Of a DNA stretch of 64,000 bases, positions 57,263 to 64,000 are shown piece by piece (position 1 is the first letter of the stretch; the number at the start of each line of letters is the position of its first letter). Made by a program: the position numbers and the translations under genes. The DNA comes from Halothiobacillaceae bacterium. Lineage in GTDB: Bacteria > Pseudomonadota > Gammaproteobacteria > Halothiobacillales > Halothiobacillaceae. The stretch lies in NCBI GenBank assembly GCA_028696185.1, contig JAQVHL010000003.1, forward strand, positions 1 to 64,000, written 5' to 3'. The notes beneath the pieces are model-generated. The model was not told where the DNA came from. It ran no database searches and was given only the letters and a program-made list of their open reading frames with translations.

Positions 57263-58087
57263 ATGTCGAGTCGCCCCGAGCATTACCAGGCCTTTCAGCA
57301 GTTTCTTGAGCGCGAATGCGGAATCGTGCTTGGCGAGGGAAAGCAATATCTTGTCGATACCCGCCTGTCGCGCCTGATGCGGGATGGCGGATACGCCGAT
57401 CTGGGGCAACTCGTCAACAAACTGACGACCTCGCGTGACTCCTCGCTGGTTACCCGTGTCGTCGATGCCATGACGACCAACGAAACACTCTGGTTCCGAG
57501 ACGAGTACCCCTTCGAAGCTTTGCGCAAGCGAATCTTGCCGGAGTTCGAGACCCGTGGTACCAGTAGCGTCAAAATCTGGTCGGCTGCGTGCTCCTCAGG
57601 GCAGGAGCCGTACTCGATCAGCATGATCTTCGAGGAGTACAAGTCGGAAAAGCCAGCCTGCCGTCTGAACTTGTCGATTACCGCCACCGATATTTCCGAA
57701 ACGGTTCTGGCCGCTGCCCGTGCAGGACGTTACGATGATATTGCCTTGGGGCGCGGGTTGTCGGATGCCCGTCGCACGCGCTTTTTCGACAGGGGGCCGG
57801 ATGGTTGGACGATCAAGCCGCCGCTGCGTTCGCGCGTGACTTTTTCCTTCCAGAACCTTTTGGGTGATTTCACCCGCCTGGGCCGATTTGACATCATCTT
57901 CTGCCGTAACGTGCTGATTTATTTCTCGCGTGATACCAAGGCGACCATCATCAACCGCATGGCAGCCTGTCTGAACCCCGGTGGGTATCTCATCCTCGGC
58001 GCCTCCGAGTCGCTCAATCAAATCTCCGATCGTTTTGAAATGGTGCGTCTGGTTGGGGGGGGCATCATTCACCGTCTCAAAGGCTGA
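57263..58087 (+). CDS. cheR: chemotaxis protein methyltransferase CheR
   Basis: A 274-residue SAM-dependent methyltransferase with an N-terminal helical domain and the CheR core (WSAACSSGQEPYSISM, DIIFCRNVLIYFS). It methylates glutamates of chemoreceptors such as the one at 32086. It follows cheV by 8 bp. Confidence 0.96.
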   Translation: MSSRPEHYQAFQQFLERECGIVLGEGKQYLVDTRLSRLMRDGGYADLGQLVNKLTTSRDSSLVTRVVDAMTTNETLWFRDEYPFEALRKRILPEFETRGTSSVKIWSAACSSGQEPYSISMIFEEYKSEKPACRLNLSITATDISETVLAAARAGRYDDIALGRGLSDARRTRFFDRGPDGWTIKPPLRSRVTFSFQNLLGDFTRLGRFDIIFCRNVLIYFSRDTKATIINRMAACLNPGGYLILGASESLNQISDRFEMVRLVGGGIIHRLKG

Positions 58088-58110
58088 TTTTCCTTTCATT
58101 CGCTTATCTC

Positions 58111-58127
58111 TGGCATGCTTTCTGCTT
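58111..58127 (+). promoter_or_regulatory. sigma-54 type promoter for flgBCDE
   Basis: TGGCAT-N5-CTGCTT has GG (58112-58113) and GC (58124-58125) exactly ten bases apart and is 38 bp before the flgB ATG, immediately after cheR. Confidence 0.65.
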
Positions 58128-58164
58128 ATGCTCTGGGCAGGATGATTCATGAGGAGGATGTGCG

Positions 58165-58572
58165 ATGAGCAGCATTTCCGACCGCGTCTTTGGCCTGCAC
58201 GACGAGGCGCTGCTTCTGCGCTCCCGGCGCTCGCAGGTACTGGCCTCCAATCTGGCCAATGTCGATACGCCCAACTACAAGGCCCGCGATTTCGATTTCC
58301 GTGCCGCACTCGCGGCCAGCCAGGGCAGTGGTGGTGTCGGTTCGCTGACACGCACGCATGAGCGGCATCTGCCTCCCGTCGGTATGGATGCTCTGGGGGC
58401 TCGGATGCAGTACCGTGTACCGGATCAGGCGTCGCTGGATGGCAATACGGTCGACCCCGATAGCGAGCAGGTCGAGTTCATGCAGAACGCCGTGCGCTAT
58501 CAGTCCACCCTTTCCTTTCTCAATAGCCGTATCGGTTCATTGACCGATGCCCTGAAGGGAGATAAAGCATGA
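58165..58572 (+). CDS. flgB: flagellar basal-body rod protein FlgB
   Basis: A 135-residue proximal rod subunit with the family motif LASNLANVDTPNYKARDFDF near the N-terminus. GAGGA precedes the ATG. It overlaps flgC by 4 bp. Confidence 0.96.
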   Translation: MSSISDRVFGLHDEALLLRSRRSQVLASNLANVDTPNYKARDFDFRAALAASQGSGGVGSLTRTHERHLPPVGMDALGARMQYRVPDQASLDGNTVDPDSEQVEFMQNAVRYQSTLSFLNSRIGSLTDALKGDKA

Positions 58573-58970
58573 GCCTCTTTGGTGTCTTCGATGTCTCCGG
58601 TTCGGCGATGAGCGCGCAGATGCTGCGCCTGAACACCACCGCGAGCAATATGGCGAACGTCGATTCGATCGCCTCCCGCCCGGAAGAAGCCTACAAGGCC
58701 CGTCATCCGGTTTTTCAGGAAATCCTGCAGCAAAGCGGGGGTGTTGGTGTTCAGACCCAGGCTATCGTCGAAAGTCAGGCGCCGGCCAAGGCGCGTTATG
58801 AACCCGACAATCCCATGGCGGACGAGCAGGGCTATGTCTATGCTCCCAATGTAAATATGGTCGAAGAGATGGTGAACATGATTTCCGCGTCGCGGTCTTA
58901 TCAGACCAACGTGGAGATGATGAACACCTCCAAGGACATGATTCTCAAAACCCTGAGTCTGGGCCAGTAA
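58569..58970 (+). CDS. flgC: flagellar basal-body rod protein FlgC
   Basis: A 133-residue rod subunit with the N-terminal rod signature (MLRLNTTASNMANVDS) and the C-terminal NVNMVEEMVNMISASRSYQ helix typical of rod/hook proteins. Confidence 0.96.
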   Translation: MSLFGVFDVSGSAMSAQMLRLNTTASNMANVDSIASRPEEAYKARHPVFQEILQQSGGVGVQTQAIVESQAPAKARYEPDNPMADEQGYVYAPNVNMVEEMVNMISASRSYQTNVEMMNTSKDMILKTLSLGQ

Positions 58971-58993
58971 TTCGGACCTGAGGAGTGAGCACG

Positions 58994-59716
58994 ATGAGCA
59001 ACGTGAATAGCACCAGCAACACCACCGCGTCCGATAACCCCTGGGCGGATATTGGCTTGCGTGCGCCGCAGACCGAATCTTCCAAGTCGCGCAATTCGCT
59101 GGGGCAGGACGAGTTTCTGCAGCTGATGACAGCGCAGCTACGCAACCAGGATCCCATGGCGCCTATGGAAAATGGCGAATTCCTCGGCCAGATGGCCCAG
59201 TTCTCGACCGTGCAGGGGATTGAGCAACTCAATCAGTCCATGGCCAGCATGGCCAGCCTGATGCAGTCCAATCAGATCATGCAGGCCACCTCGATGGTGG
59301 GCAAGCAGGCGCTGGTTGCCGGGGATTCTGGCATGCTCACGGTACAAAAAAAGGAAGATGGCTCGATTGAGAGCGCGAGCCTGCGTGGTTCGGTCGGGGT
59401 GCCGGAAGGCGCCACCAATGCGCGCGTTTCCATCTACACCGAAAAAGGTGAGCTGGTTGCCGAAGTGCCACTGGATAAGGCCAGCGGATTGACCGATTTC
59501 ACCTGGGATGGCAAGAAGACCGACGGCAGTTATGCCGAGCCTGGAAAATATCTGTTCAAGGCAACCGCGCAGGTTGCCGGAAAATCCGAGGCACTGGAAA
59601 CCTTTACCCTGGCGCGCATCAGCAGTGTTTCGTTGGGTGGGTCTTCCGGCCCCTTGCTGAATCTTGAGGGCCTGGGCCAGATTGGCATGGGCGAAGTCAT
59701 CGAGATTCACGCCTGA
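58994..59716 (+). CDS. flgD: flagellar hook capping protein FlgD
   Basis: A 240-residue scaffold for hook growth. LGQDEFLQLMTAQLRNQDPM is the N-terminal family signature and an Ig/tudor-like domain follows. ATG 58994 is 9 nt after GAGGAG; the GTG at 58985 overlaps the ribosome site and is rejected. Confidence 0.95.
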   Translation: MSNVNSTSNTTASDNPWADIGLRAPQTESSKSRNSLGQDEFLQLMTAQLRNQDPMAPMENGEFLGQMAQFSTVQGIEQLNQSMASMASLMQSNQIMQATSMVGKQALVAGDSGMLTVQKKEDGSIESASLRGSVGVPEGATNARVSIYTEKGELVAEVPLDKASGLTDFTWDGKKTDGSYAEPGKYLFKATAQVAGKSEALETFTLARISSVSLGGSSGPLLNLEGLGQIGMGEVIEIHA

Positions 59717-59740
59717 ATCCTGTTTAGTGGAGGATAAAAC

Positions 59741-61018
59741 ATGTCATTCAATACTTCCCTGAGCGGCCTGAACGCCGCTTCCAAGGACCTGGCGGTCACC
59801 AGTAATAACATCGCCAACGCCAACTCCACGGGGTTCAAGAAATCGCGCGGCGAGTTCGGCGACATCTATGCCGTCAGTGCGCTGGGCAACAGCAAGACGG
59901 CCGTAGGACAGGGGGTGGCAACCCAGTATGTCCGTCAGCAGTTCACTCAGGGGCAGCTCGATTTCACGGAAAACAGCCTGGATCTGGCGGTTTCCGGTCA
60001 GGGCTTCTTTGCCTTTCAGCCGAGCCTGACCTCCACCGAAGCGATTTACAGCCGTGCCGGGGCGCTGGGGGTGAACAAGGAAGGCTTTGTGGTCAACAAT
60101 GCCAGCCAGTACCTCAAGGTGCTGCCGGTCAACTCGCAGACCGGGGCGGTTACCTCGACCAGTCTGGCCACTGCGCGCCCCTTGCAGCTTCCGGCAGGGG
60201 CGGGGCAGCCGACGCCGACCTCCAATGTCAATCTGGCCTACAACCTGCCGGCGACGGCGACTGAACCGTTGGTCACGCCTTTTGACAGCACTACCGAGGT
60301 GCCCGCCGGCAGCGGTAACTTCGTGCCCAACACACAGAGTTACAACCAGGCCACCAGCGTGCAGGTCTACGACTCGCTGGGTAACGCGCACATCGTGACG
60401 ACCTACTTCGTCAAGACGGCCAACCCCAATGACTGGGAAGTCTGGTACCAGTTCGACAACAAGCAGCCGACCCAGGGGACGAATGTCACTTTCAACTCGG
60501 ATGGCACCATAACCGGTCCGGTGCAGGACACCATCACCATTACCGCTGCGGATCTCGCTAACGGTGCGGCGGATCTCACCTTCAATATCAATCACGGGGC
60601 CAATTCGACGCAGTACAACGCGGCTTTCCAGCTCTATGACCTCAATCAGGACGGTCAGGCGCCGGGGCGTCTGAGTGGCTTGTCGATTGGCGAGGATGGC
60701 CTGGTTAGAGCCACCTATACCAATGGATCGGCGGTCTACCTGGGCAAGATTCCGCTGGTGGACTTCAACAACGTCAATGGCTTGAAGCAGGTGGGCAACA
60801 ATTCCTGGATCGAGACACTCGATTCCGGCGCACCGCTGGTTGGCGAGCCGGGCTCCGGCAAGTTCGGCCTGATCCAGTCCGGCGCGCTGGAAGCCTCCAA
60901 CGTCGATCTGACCCAGGAACTGGTGCATCTGATTACCGCCCAGCGTAACTTCCAGGCCAATGCCAAGGCCATCGAAACCAACAAGGCGATCAGCGACACG
61001 ATCATCAATATCCGCTGA
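59741..61018 (+). CDS. flgE: flagellar hook protein FlgE
   Basis: A 425-residue hook subunit with N-terminal NTSLSGLNAASKDLAVTSNN and C-terminal QELVHLITAQRNFQANAKAI rod/hook helices and a variable middle domain. It closes the flgBCDE unit, followed by a terminator. Confidence 0.96.
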   Translation: MSFNTSLSGLNAASKDLAVTSNNIANANSTGFKKSRGEFGDIYAVSALGNSKTAVGQGVATQYVRQQFTQGQLDFTENSLDLAVSGQGFFAFQPSLTSTEAIYSRAGALGVNKEGFVVNNASQYLKVLPVNSQTGAVTSTSLATARPLQLPAGAGQPTPTSNVNLAYNLPATATEPLVTPFDSTTEVPAGSGNFVPNTQSYNQATSVQVYDSLGNAHIVTTYFVKTANPNDWEVWYQFDNKQPTQGTNVTFNSDGTITGPVQDTITITAADLANGAADLTFNINHGANSTQYNAAFQLYDLNQDGQAPGRLSGLSIGEDGLVRATYTNGSAVYLGKIPLVDFNNVNGLKQVGNNSWIETLDSGAPLVGEPGSGKFGLIQSGALEASNVDLTQELVHLITAQRNFQANAKAIETNKAISDTIINIR

Positions 61019-61040
61019 TCGATTTCAGCGTGATTCTTGA

Positions 61041-61066
61041 GAAAGGGCTTCGGCCCTTTCTTTTTT
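61041..61066 (+). terminator. terminator after flgE
   Basis: GAAAGGGC (61041-61048) pairs with GCCCTTTC (61053-61060) around a short loop and is followed by six T. Confidence 0.9.
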
Positions 61067-61081
61067 GGCACGGACAGTGCA
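61066..61081 (+). promoter_or_regulatory. sigma-54 type promoter for flgFGHI
   Basis: TGGCAC-N5-GTGCA differs from the RpoN consensus at one core position and has GG and GC exactly ten bases apart. It begins right after the flgE terminator and lies 40 bp before the flgF ATG. Confidence 0.75.
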
Positions 61082-61120
61082 TTGCTTCTGTCGAGACAAA
61101 ATTCCGACAGGAGGTGTGAC

Positions 61121-61861
61121 ATGGATCGGGCGATTTACCTGGCCATGCAAGGGGCGAGCAACGCGCTGCTGGCCCAGACCACCAACAGCCACAATCTGGC
61201 GAACGTCAATACCGTCGGTTTCAAGGCGGATATCGACCACTTCAAGGCGCTGCCGGTTTACGGGCCGGGGTATGCCTCGCGCGTTTACACCGAAGATCAG
61301 CGTGCGGGCGCCAATTTCCAGTCCGGGCCACTGATGACCACTGGGCGTGAACTCGATGTGGCGGTGCGTGGCGAAGGCTGGATTGCCGTACAAGCGCCGG
61401 ATGGGACGGAAGCCTATACCCGTGCCGGCGATTTGCGCATCGACTCCGCCGGAATATTGACGAACGGCGCCGGACATCCGGTGCTGGGCAATGGCGGTCC
61501 TATTGCCATTCCCCCGGCGCAGAAAATCGAGATCGGCAGCGATGGAACGGTGTCCATCATTCCTCTTGAAGGTCAGGTCAATCAGCCGGTTGCGCTGGAT
61601 CGGGTTCGCCTGGTCAATCCACCGGCCGCTGATCTGGAAAAAGGCAAGGACGGTCTGTTCCGCGCCCGCGAAGGAACGGCGGTTGCGCCGGATGCACGGG
61701 TGACGCTGGTTTCCGGCACGCTCGAATCAAGCAACGTCAATCCGGTCGACTCGATGGTCAAGATGATCGAATACAGCCGCATGTTCGAAACCCAGACCAA
61801 GATGATGAAGACCATCGAAGAAACCGAAAAAGCCGCAAGCCAGCTGCTGCGGCTTTCCTGA
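61121..61861 (+). CDS. flgF: flagellar basal-body rod protein FlgF
   Basis: A 246-residue proximal rod subunit with NSHNLANVNTVGFKADIDHF and the C-terminal ESSNVNPVDSMVKMIEYSR helix. AGGAGG precedes ATG 61121; the longer frame starts inside the promoter and terminator region and is rejected. Confidence 0.96.
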   Translation: MDRAIYLAMQGASNALLAQTTNSHNLANVNTVGFKADIDHFKALPVYGPGYASRVYTEDQRAGANFQSGPLMTTGRELDVAVRGEGWIAVQAPDGTEAYTRAGDLRIDSAGILTNGAGHPVLGNGGPIAIPPAQKIEIGSDGTVSIIPLEGQVNQPVALDRVRLVNPPAADLEKGKDGLFRAREGTAVAPDARVTLVSGTLESSNVNPVDSMVKMIEYSRMFETQTKMMKTIEETEKAASQLLRLS

Positions 61862-61874
61862 CGGAGGATGAATC

Positions 61875-62663
61875 ATGACCGCTCCCGCATTGTGGATTGC
61901 AAAGACCGGCCTCGACGCGCAACAGACGCGTATGTCGGTCATTTCCAACAACCTGGCCAACGTCAACACCACCGGTTTCAAACGCGACCGTGCCGTGTTT
62001 CAGGATCTGATCTACCAGAACTACCGTCAGGTCGGCGCCAATGCCACCCAGGATGCACAACTGCCCACCGGTCTGAATATTGGTACCGGTGTCCGGGTAG
62101 CCGCCACGGAAAAGCTGCACACCCAGGGGAACATCGTGCAGACGGAGAATGCGCTGGATCTGGCGATTACCGGACGCGGATATTTCCAGGTGCTGACGCC
62201 CGATGGCAGTATCGCTTACAGCCGTGACGGGGATTTCGAGCTGAACAACCAAGGGCAGGTCGTCACCTCCAATGGCCTGTTGCTCGAACCGGCCATTACC
62301 ATTCCCGAAAACGCCCAGAGCATCACGATTGGTAAGGACGGCACGGTCACTGTCCAGTTGCAGGGGCAGGCGCAGCCGGCACAGGTGGGCGCGATTACCC
62401 TGGCGGATTTCATCAACCCCGCCGGCCTGCAGCCCATTGGTGACAACCTGTATGTCGAATCCGCCGCCAGCGGCGCGCCGCAGGTCGGTAATCCGGGCCT
62501 CAACGGCATCGGCAACCTGCAGCAGGGTGCCTTGGAAAGCTCCAACGTCAACGTGGTCGAGGAGCTGGTGAACATGATCGAAACGCAGCGCGCCTACGAG
62601 ATGAATTCCAAGTCCATTTCTGCGACAGACGGCATGCTGCAGTTCCTCAACAACAATGTCTGA
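61875..62663 (+). CDS. flgG: flagellar basal-body rod protein FlgG
   Basis: A 262-residue distal rod subunit of standard length, with [20 protein letters not shown] and the C-terminal [19 protein letters not shown] helix. It follows flgF by 13 bp. Confidence 0.97.
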   Translation: MTAPALWIAKTGLDAQQTRMSVISNNLANVNTTGFKRDRAVFQDLIYQNYRQVGANATQDAQLPTGLNIGTGVRVAATEKLHTQGNIVQTENALDLAITGRGYFQVLTPDGSIAYSRDGDFELNNQGQVVTSNGLLLEPAITIPENAQSITIGKDGTVTVQLQGQAQPAQVGAITLADFINPAGLQPIGDNLYVESAASGAPQVGNPGLNGIGNLQQGALESSNVNVVEELVNMIETQRAYEMNSKSISATDGMLQFLNNNV

Positions 62664-62687
62664 TCGTACTGAACCGGGGAGAACGCC

Positions 62688-63368
62688 ATGAATACCCAGC
62701 CCGCGCTGCGCACCGTCTGCATCCTCACCCTGGCCCTCGGGTTGGGCGCCTGCGCCAGCCAGCCGCCGGTACAGAGCGACCCCGCCTTTGCAGCCGTATT
62801 GCCCCAGGAACCGCTTGTCGCCACACCGGCGCAGATCAATGGCGCCATTTTCAATCCAGTCCAGGCCGACAGCCTGTTTACCGACATGCGGCCGTACCGG
62901 GTAGGCGATATCTTGACGGTGCTGCTCAGCGAGCAGACCAATGCCTCGAAAAGCGCCACCACCTCGACAGGCAAGAGTCAGTCGGTTGATGTCGGGGTGA
63001 CGCGGCTTCTGAATGTCCCGATCGACTGGGCCAATGCCGGTATTGAAGGGGAGAGGGATTTCAAGGGGACAGGCGACTCTTCTCAGAAGAACAATCTCAG
63101 CGGCAATATCACCGTCACGGTTGCGCGTGTGTTGCCCAATGGCAACCTGATGATTCAAGGAGAAAAATTCCTCAGCCTCAATCAGGGGACCGAATTCGTA
63201 CGCCTCTCGGGCATCGTGCGTCCGTCGGATATCAAGCCGGATAACACCGTTGAGTCCACTCGCGTGGCCAATGCGCGCATCGCCTATGGCAGCGATGGCG
63301 TGATCAACGACGCCAACAACATGGGCTGGTTGGCACGATTCTTCAATAGCCCCTACATGCCATTCTGA
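62688..63368 (+). CDS. flgH: flagellar L-ring protein FlgH
   Basis: A 226-residue outer-membrane lipoprotein with a lipobox (LGACAS, Cys about residue 21) and YRVGDILTVLLSEQTNASKS, ANARIAYGSDG typical of FlgH. It builds the L ring around the rod. Confidence 0.96.
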   Translation: MNTQPALRTVCILTLALGLGACASQPPVQSDPAFAAVLPQEPLVATPAQINGAIFNPVQADSLFTDMRPYRVGDILTVLLSEQTNASKSATTSTGKSQSVDVGVTRLLNVPIDWANAGIEGERDFKGTGDSSQKNNLSGNITVTVARVLPNGNLMIQGEKFLSLNQGTEFVRLSGIVRPSDIKPDNTVESTRVANARIAYGSDGVINDANNMGWLARFFNSPYMPF

Positions 63369-63411
63369 AAATATGCACGGCTTGCGCCTCGCGCGGGCCG
63401 GGGGGAGTTAG

Positions 63412-64000
63412 ATGATGAACGCTTGCACATTGCCTCTGCGCGGCCTGATCGGTCTGCTGCTCCTGAGCCTTTTTTTCAGCGGGCCGGTGAGCGCGGAGCG
63501 CATCAAGGATCTGGCCTCGATTGCTGGGGTACGCAGCAATCAGTTGGTCGGGTATGGTCTGGTCGTCGGCCTCAACGGGACGGGCGATCAGACCACCCAG
63601 GTGCCGTTCACCCTGCAAAGCATCAAGAACATGCTCGAACGGCAGGGGATCTCTCCCCAGGGACCGGGCAACGTGCAGCTCAAGAACGTGGCGGCGGTGA
63701 TGGTTACCGCCGAGCTGCCGCCTTTTTCCAAGCCCGGTCAGAAAGTGGACATCACGGTTTCGTCCATCGGTAATGCCAAGAGCCTGCGTGGCGGCACCCT
63801 GTTGCTGACGCCGCTCAAGGGGGTGGATGGCAACATCTACGCCATTGCCCAGGGTAATCTCATCGTCGGTGGCCTCGATGCCAGCGGCAAGGACGGCTCG
63901 CGTATCACCATCAACCAGCCCAATGCCGGGCGCATTCCCGATGGGGCGATTGTCGAGCGCGCCGTGCCCTCGATGATGGGCGATGAAGGCTCCATTTACC
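63412..64000 (+). CDS. flgI: flagellar P-ring protein FlgI, 5' part
   Basis: The first 196 codons of FlgI are present; the gene runs off the window. After a signal peptide (about residues 1-27) the mature start [20 protein letters not shown] and [13 protein letters not shown] match FlgI. GGGGGAG lies before the ATG at 63412; a second ATG at 63415 is equally possible. The protein forms the periplasmic P ring with help from FlgA. Confidence 0.95.
   Translation, partial: MMNACTLPLRGLIGLLLLSLFFSGPVSAERIKDLASIAGVRSNQLVGYGLVVGLNGTGDQTTQVPFTLQSIKNMLERQGISPQGPGNVQLKNVAAVMVTAELPPFSKPGQKVDITVSSIGNAKSLRGGTLLLTPLKGVDGNIYAIAQGNLIVGGLDASGKDGSRITINQPNAGRIPDGAIVERAVPSMMGDEGSIY

Overview
The window (64 kb, clearly GC-rich) reads as one chromosomal segment of a motile, aerobic, sulfur-oxidising proteobacterium, most likely a gammaproteobacterium. 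The evidence is the gene order: ftsY-ftsE-ftsX-rpoH, clpS-clpA-infA, xerD-dsbC, rluC-HAD-sppA, acs-yjcH-actP and flgN-flgM-flgA / cheV-cheR / flgBCDE / flgFGHI (Pseudomonas-like flagellar layout), with soxC-soxD for sulfur chemistry. I cannot name the genus from the sequence alone. There is no prophage, CRISPR array, tRNA or intact IS; accessory DNA is limited to short repeats.

Layout. 1-118: end of an rRNA operon (5S 3' end and terminator). 136-5450: the AmmeMemoRadiSam trio (AMMECR1-like, MEMO-like, radical SAM; function unknown), a VanX-type dipeptidase, a thioredoxin/CcdA-like membrane fusion and an AlkB-family dioxygenase. 5480-8927: relA, then an H-NS-like protein translationally coupled to the fluoride channel crcB and a DUF190 protein. 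9140-21571: MASE1-PAS-GGDEF cyclase, infA, clpA/clpS, sppA, a HAD phosphatase, rluC, rne with a long leader, and a LoiP-like lipoprotein protease. 21760-25749: acetate activation and uptake (acs-yjcH-actP). 25960-29999: a MoxR ATPase/VWA pair, xerD and dsbC. 30111-36714: a CBS-PAS-GGDEF cyclase, a chemoreceptor, a CnoX/YbbN-like chaperone, a YqhA-like membrane protein and an NDUFA9-like reductase. 36878-40567: Sad-type aldehyde dehydrogenase, EamA transporter, protoporphyrinogen oxidase. 40609-46281: molybdenum cofactor genes (moaE-moeA-moaC-moaA) divergent from soxC-soxD, whose SoxC subunit needs that cofactor. 46849-50568: rpoH, ftsX, ftsE, ftsY. 50743-54415: two M16 peptidases, rsmD, ppnP. 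54560-64000: flagellar and chemotaxis genes, running off the end inside flgI.

Regulation visible in the DNA: a perfect CIRCE operator in the rpoH leader; two ModE-like palindromes between moaC and moaA; sigma-54-type -24/-12 sites before flgA, flgB and flgF and a FliA-type site before flgM; an extended -10 promoter with a roughly 460-nt leader before rne. A roughly 55-bp repeat family occurs three times, each time between convergent genes, and a 183-bp MITE-like element with inverted ends and a CTAG duplication lies next to one copy.

Most of the window is ordinary housekeeping. The least explained system is the AmmeMemoRadiSam trio with its possible redox neighbours; the most testable regulatory ideas are CIRCE-rpoH, the moa operators and the convergent-gap repeat family.
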